Assembly: GCA_035943635.1 (NCBI GenBank)
Contig: DASZBX010000106.1
Coordinates: 62,001 to 126,000 of the forward strand
Source of the DNA: DASZBX01 sp035943635
GTDB taxonomy: Bacteria > Actinomycetota > Actinomycetes > Streptomycetales > Catenulisporaceae
Direction of reading: 5' to 3'
Length of the DNA: 64,000 nt
Shown here: positions 61,243-64,000 of the stretch, piece after piece
Position numbering within the stretch: position 1 is the first letter of the stretch
Layout: each line of letters opens with the position of its first letter
Made by a program: the position numbers and the translations under genes
The notes under the pieces: generated by a model
Told to the model about the DNA's origin: nothing
Seen by the model: only the letters and a program-made list of their open reading frames with translations
Database searches by the model: none

Positions 61243-62529
61243 ATGACCCCAGCACGCACCGCCGCCGCCGCCGAACAGCTCGCGCAGGACTGGGCCACCG
61301 AGGAGCGGTGGCGCGGGATCGAGCGAACCTACACCGCGCAGGACGTCGTCCGTCTGTCCGGCAGCGTCCGGGAGGAGCACACCCTGGCCCGGCGCGGCGC
61401 CGAACGGCTCTGGCGCCAGCTGCACGAGCAGGACTACGTGCACGCCCTCGGCGCGCTGACCGGCGGCCAGGCCGTGCAGATGGTCAAGGCCGGGCTGCAG
61501 GCGATCTACCTGTCCGGCTGGCAGGTCGCCGCCGACGCGAACCAGGCCGGGCACACCTACCCGGACCAGAGCCTGTACCCGGCCAACTCGGTGCCCCAGG
61601 TGGTGCGCCGGATCAACAACGCCCTGCTGCGGGCCGACCAGATCGCGGCCGCCGAGGGCGCGGCGGACGCCACCGACTGGCTCGCCCCGATCGTCGCCGA
61701 CGCCGAGGCCGGGTTCGGCGGGCCGCTCAACGCCTTCGAGCTGACCAAGGCGATGATCGCGGCCGGCGCGGCCGGGATCCACTACGAGGACCAGCTGGCC
61801 TCGGAGAAGAAGTGCGGGCACCTCGGCGGCAAGGTGCTGGTGCCCACCGGCCAGCACATCCGCACCCTCAACGCCGCGCGCCTGGCCGCCGACATCGCCG
61901 ACGTGCCCACCCTGATCGTCGCCCGCACCGACGCGCTGGCCGCGAACCTGCTGACCAGCGACGTGGACGAGCGCGACGCGCCGTTCTGCACCGGCGAGCG
62001 CACCGCAGAGGGCTTCTACCGGGTCGAGCCCGGCATGCGCCCGGTGATCGCCCGCGGCCTGGCCTACGCCCCGTACGCGGACCTGCTCTGGGTCGAGACC
62101 GGCACCCCGGACCTGGCGCAGGCCAGGACCTTCGCCGAGGCGATCCACGCGCGCTACCCGGACCAGATGCTGGCCTACAACTGCTCCCCGTCGTTCAACT
62201 GGCGCGCCGCCCTGGACGACGACCAGATCGCGAAGTTCCAGCGGGAACTGGGCTCGATGGGCTACCGCTTCCAGTTCATCACCCTGGCCGGGTTCCACTC
62301 GCTCAACCACGCTATGTTCGACCTCGCGCACGGATACGCCGAACACGGCATGACCGCGTACGTCGAACTCCAGGAGCGCGAGTTCGCCGCCCAGGCGCAG
62401 GGCTTCACCGCGGTCAAGCACCAGCGCGAGGTCGGCACCGGCTACTTCGACCTGGTCAGCACCGCGGTCAACCCGCAGGCCGAGACCCTCGCACTGCGCG
62501 GCTCCACCGAAGAAGAGCAGTTCCACTAG
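61243..62529 (+). CDS. aceA: Isocitrate lyase
   Basis: 428 residues; cleaves isocitrate to succinate and glyoxylate in the cytosolic glyoxylate shunt. Signature SEKKCGHLGGKV with catalytic Cys191; metal and substrate motifs in PIVADAEAGFGGPLNAFELT, LIVARTDALAANLLTSDVDE, and YNCSPSFNWRA. Length is typical for bacterial ICL1. ATG 61243 is preceded by CCGGAGACAG. The malate synthase gene follows after 47 bases, so the two are an operon. Regulated probably by the divergent RamB-like protein. Confidence 0.97.
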   Translation: MTPARTAAAAEQLAQDWATEERWRGIERTYTAQDVVRLSGSVREEHTLARRGAERLWRQLHEQDYVHALGALTGGQAVQMVKAGLQAIYLSGWQVAADANQAGHTYPDQSLYPANSVPQVVRRINNALLRADQIAAAEGAADATDWLAPIVADAEAGFGGPLNAFELTKAMIAAGAAGIHYEDQLASEKKCGHLGGKVLVPTGQHIRTLNAARLAADIADVPTLIVARTDALAANLLTSDVDERDAPFCTGERTAEGFYRVEPGMRPVIARGLAYAPYADLLWVETGTPDLAQARTFAEAIHARYPDQMLAYNCSPSFNWRAALDDDQIAKFQRELGSMGYRFQFITLAGFHSLNHAMFDLAHGYAEHGMTAYVELQEREFAAQAQGFTAVKHQREVGTGYFDLVSTAVNPQAETLALRGSTEEEQFH

Positions 62530-62576
62530 ACCGGGCCCCGGCCGACCGTCCGCCCCCGACCACACAGGAGCCCGCC

Positions 62577-64000
62577 ATGCCCGCCACCGCCACCGCCACC
62601 ACTCTCACCGGCCGGATCGAGGTCCTCGGCGCCCCGGGGGAACGGTACGCCGAGATCCTCACCCCCGGCGCCCTGGGCTTCCTGGCCCTGCTCGACGCCG
62701 CGTTCGCCGAACGCCGGGTCCAGCTGCTGGCCGAACGCCACCGCCGGACCGCCGCCCTGGCCGAGGGCGCCACGCTCGACTTCCGCCCGGACACCGCCGA
62801 CATCCGCGCCGACACCGGCTGGAAGGTCGCCCCGCCGGCCGCCGGCCTGGTCGACCGGCGGGTGGAGATCACCGGCCCGCCGGAACGCCGGATGACCATC
62901 AACGCGCTGAACTCCGGCGCCCGGGTCTGGCTGGCCGACTTCGAGGACGCCACCGCCCCGACCTGGGCCAACCTGATCGAGGGGCAGCTGAACCTGGTCG
63001 ACGCGCTGGACCGGCGGATCGACTTCACCGCCCCCGGCGGCAAGCGCTACCGGGTGGGCGAGGACCCGGCGACCGTCGTGGTCCGCCCGCGCGGCTGGCA
63101 CCTGGTGGAGAAGCACCTGGTCGTCGACGGCCGCCCGATCCCGGCGTCCCTGGTCGACTTCGGCCTGTACTTCTACCACTGCGCCAAGCGCCAGATCGAC
63201 GCCGGCCGCGGCCCCTACTTCTACCTGCCCAAGCTGGAGAACCACCTCGAAGCCCGATTGTGGAACGACGTGTTCGTGCTGGCCCAGGACTACCTGGACA
63301 TCCCGCGCGGCACGATCCGCGCCACGGTCCTGATCGAGACGATCACCGCGGCGTTCGAGATGGAGGAGATCCTCTACGAGCTGCGCGAACACAGCGCGGG
63401 CCTGAACGCCGGCCGCTGGGACTACCTGTTCAGCCTGATCAAGAACTTCGCCGCCGACCCGGCGTTCCTGCTGCCGGACCGGGCCAAGGTCACCATGACC
63501 GCGCCGTTCCTGCGCGCCTACACCGATCTGCTGGTGGCCACCTGCCACCGGCGCGGCGCGCACGCGATCGGCGGGATGGCCGCGAACATCCCCAGCCGGG
63601 ACGAGGCCGCGAACGCCATCGCCCTGGCCAAGGTGCGGGCCGACAAGCAGCGCGAGGCCGCCGACGGCTTCGACGGCTCCTGGGTCGCCCACCCCGGGCT
63701 GGTCCCGGTCTGCCGCGAGGTGTTCGACGCCGTGCTCGGCGAGCGCCCGAACCAGCTCGGCCGGCTGCGCGAGGAGGTGCGGGTCTCGGCCCGGGACCTG
63801 CTGGACGTCTCGGCCATCACGGCCCCGCCCAGCCCGGAGGGCTTGCGCACCAACGTCGCCGTCGCGGTGCGCTACATCGACGCCTGGCTGCGCGGGAACG
63901 GCGCCGTGGCCCTGTACGGCCTGATGGAGGACGCCGCGACCGCGGAGATCGCCCGCTGCCAGGTGTGGCAGTGGCTCCGGCACGGGGTCGTCACCCGGCA
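62577..64000 (+). CDS. aceB: Malate synthase A, 3' end outside window
   Basis: First 474 residues or so of a protein normally about 540 long; condenses glyoxylate with acetyl-CoA to malate. ATG 62577 has AGGAG upstream. Motifs: VWLADFEDATAPTWANLIEG, VVVRPRGWHLVEKH, substrate/metal region RATVLIETITAAFEMEEILY, GRWDYLFSLIKNF, and HAIGGMAANIPSRD. Reading frame open to the last base. Completes the glyoxylate shunt with aceA. Confidence 0.96.
   Translation, partial: MPATATATTLTGRIEVLGAPGERYAEILTPGALGFLALLDAAFAERRVQLLAERHRRTAALAEGATLDFRPDTADIRADTGWKVAPPAAGLVDRRVEITGPPERRMTINALNSGARVWLADFEDATAPTWANLIEGQLNLVDALDRRIDFTAPGGKRYRVGEDPATVVVRPRGWHLVEKHLVVDGRPIPASLVDFGLYFYHCAKRQIDAGRGPYFYLPKLENHLEARLWNDVFVLAQDYLDIPRGTIRATVLIETITAAFEMEEILYELREHSAGLNAGRWDYLFSLIKNFAADPAFLLPDRAKVTMTAPFLRAYTDLLVATCHRRGAHAIGGMAANIPSRDEAANAIALAKVRADKQREAADGFDGSWVAHPGLVPVCREVFDAVLGERPNQLGRLREEVRVSARDLLDVSAITAPPSPEGLRTNVAVAVRYIDAWLRGNGAVALYGLMEDAATAEIARCQVWQWLRHGVVTR

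Overview
The window is about 73% G+C with strongly GC-biased third codon positions. It carries AfsR-type SARP, XRE, TetR and RamB-like regulators, a DasR-type operator on a chitinase gene, and a secreted G1 peptidase. All of this points to the chromosome of a filamentous actinomycete (Streptomyces/Catenulispora-like; the genus cannot be fixed from sequence alone). No rRNA, tRNA, CRISPR array, insertion sequence or replication origin was recognised.

Layout. 0-20 kb: the 3' part of uvrC, then a mosaic of small independent units: TetR/SDR pair, aldo-keto reductase, ferritin-like protein, GH18 chitinase, BCP-type peroxiredoxin, membrane proteins, G1 peptidase, XRE regulator, second SDR, TetX-like monooxygenase with its TetR. 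Broken genes are unusually frequent here: an oxoamine-synthase-like aminotransferase with a large internal deletion, a Na+/H+ antiporter reduced to its two ends, a TetR tail, two genes with single-base frameshifts in G runs, and a decayed TPR gene.

20-26 kb: a compact minus-strand operon that looks like an undescribed RiPP-type system. A 50-residue peptide gene with a Pro/Ile-repeat C-terminus (not obvious by ORF length) is followed by a membrane M50-like zinc protease with an N-terminal PqqD/RRE-like domain and a 708-residue TPR protein. No known RiPP modification enzyme is present. A protein resembling the alpha-helical HBL/NHE pore-forming toxins is divergently encoded across an AT-rich, promoter-bearing intergenic region.

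26-28 kb: GH13 glucosidase and PRC-barrel protein. 28.4-58.2 kb: a hybrid NRPS-PKS cluster: SbnA-like diaminopropionate enzyme, HTTM membrane protein, two megasynthases (A-T-C-A-T-C-A-T and KS-AT relic-T-C-A-T-C*), GNAT, FAD oxidoreductase, a heterodimeric ABC exporter, a small exported peptide, an AfsR/SARP regulator, another GNAT and an HpgT-like aminotransferase. The main operon is tightly coupled (ATGA overlaps at 31112, 46448 and 50497; overlapping TTG start at 39366). A 19-bp identical element precedes both the SbnA-like gene and the HpgT-like gene 28 kb away, which suggests one regulon. The final condensation domain lacks its catalytic His, the PKS module has only a dead AT remnant, and there is no thioesterase, so release and extender loading must be non-canonical or in trans.

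58.3-64 kb: a PucR-type regulator fragment, enoyl-CoA hydratase, then a RamB-like regulator divergent from isocitrate lyase and malate synthase (the latter cut by the window end), i.e. the glyoxylate shunt.
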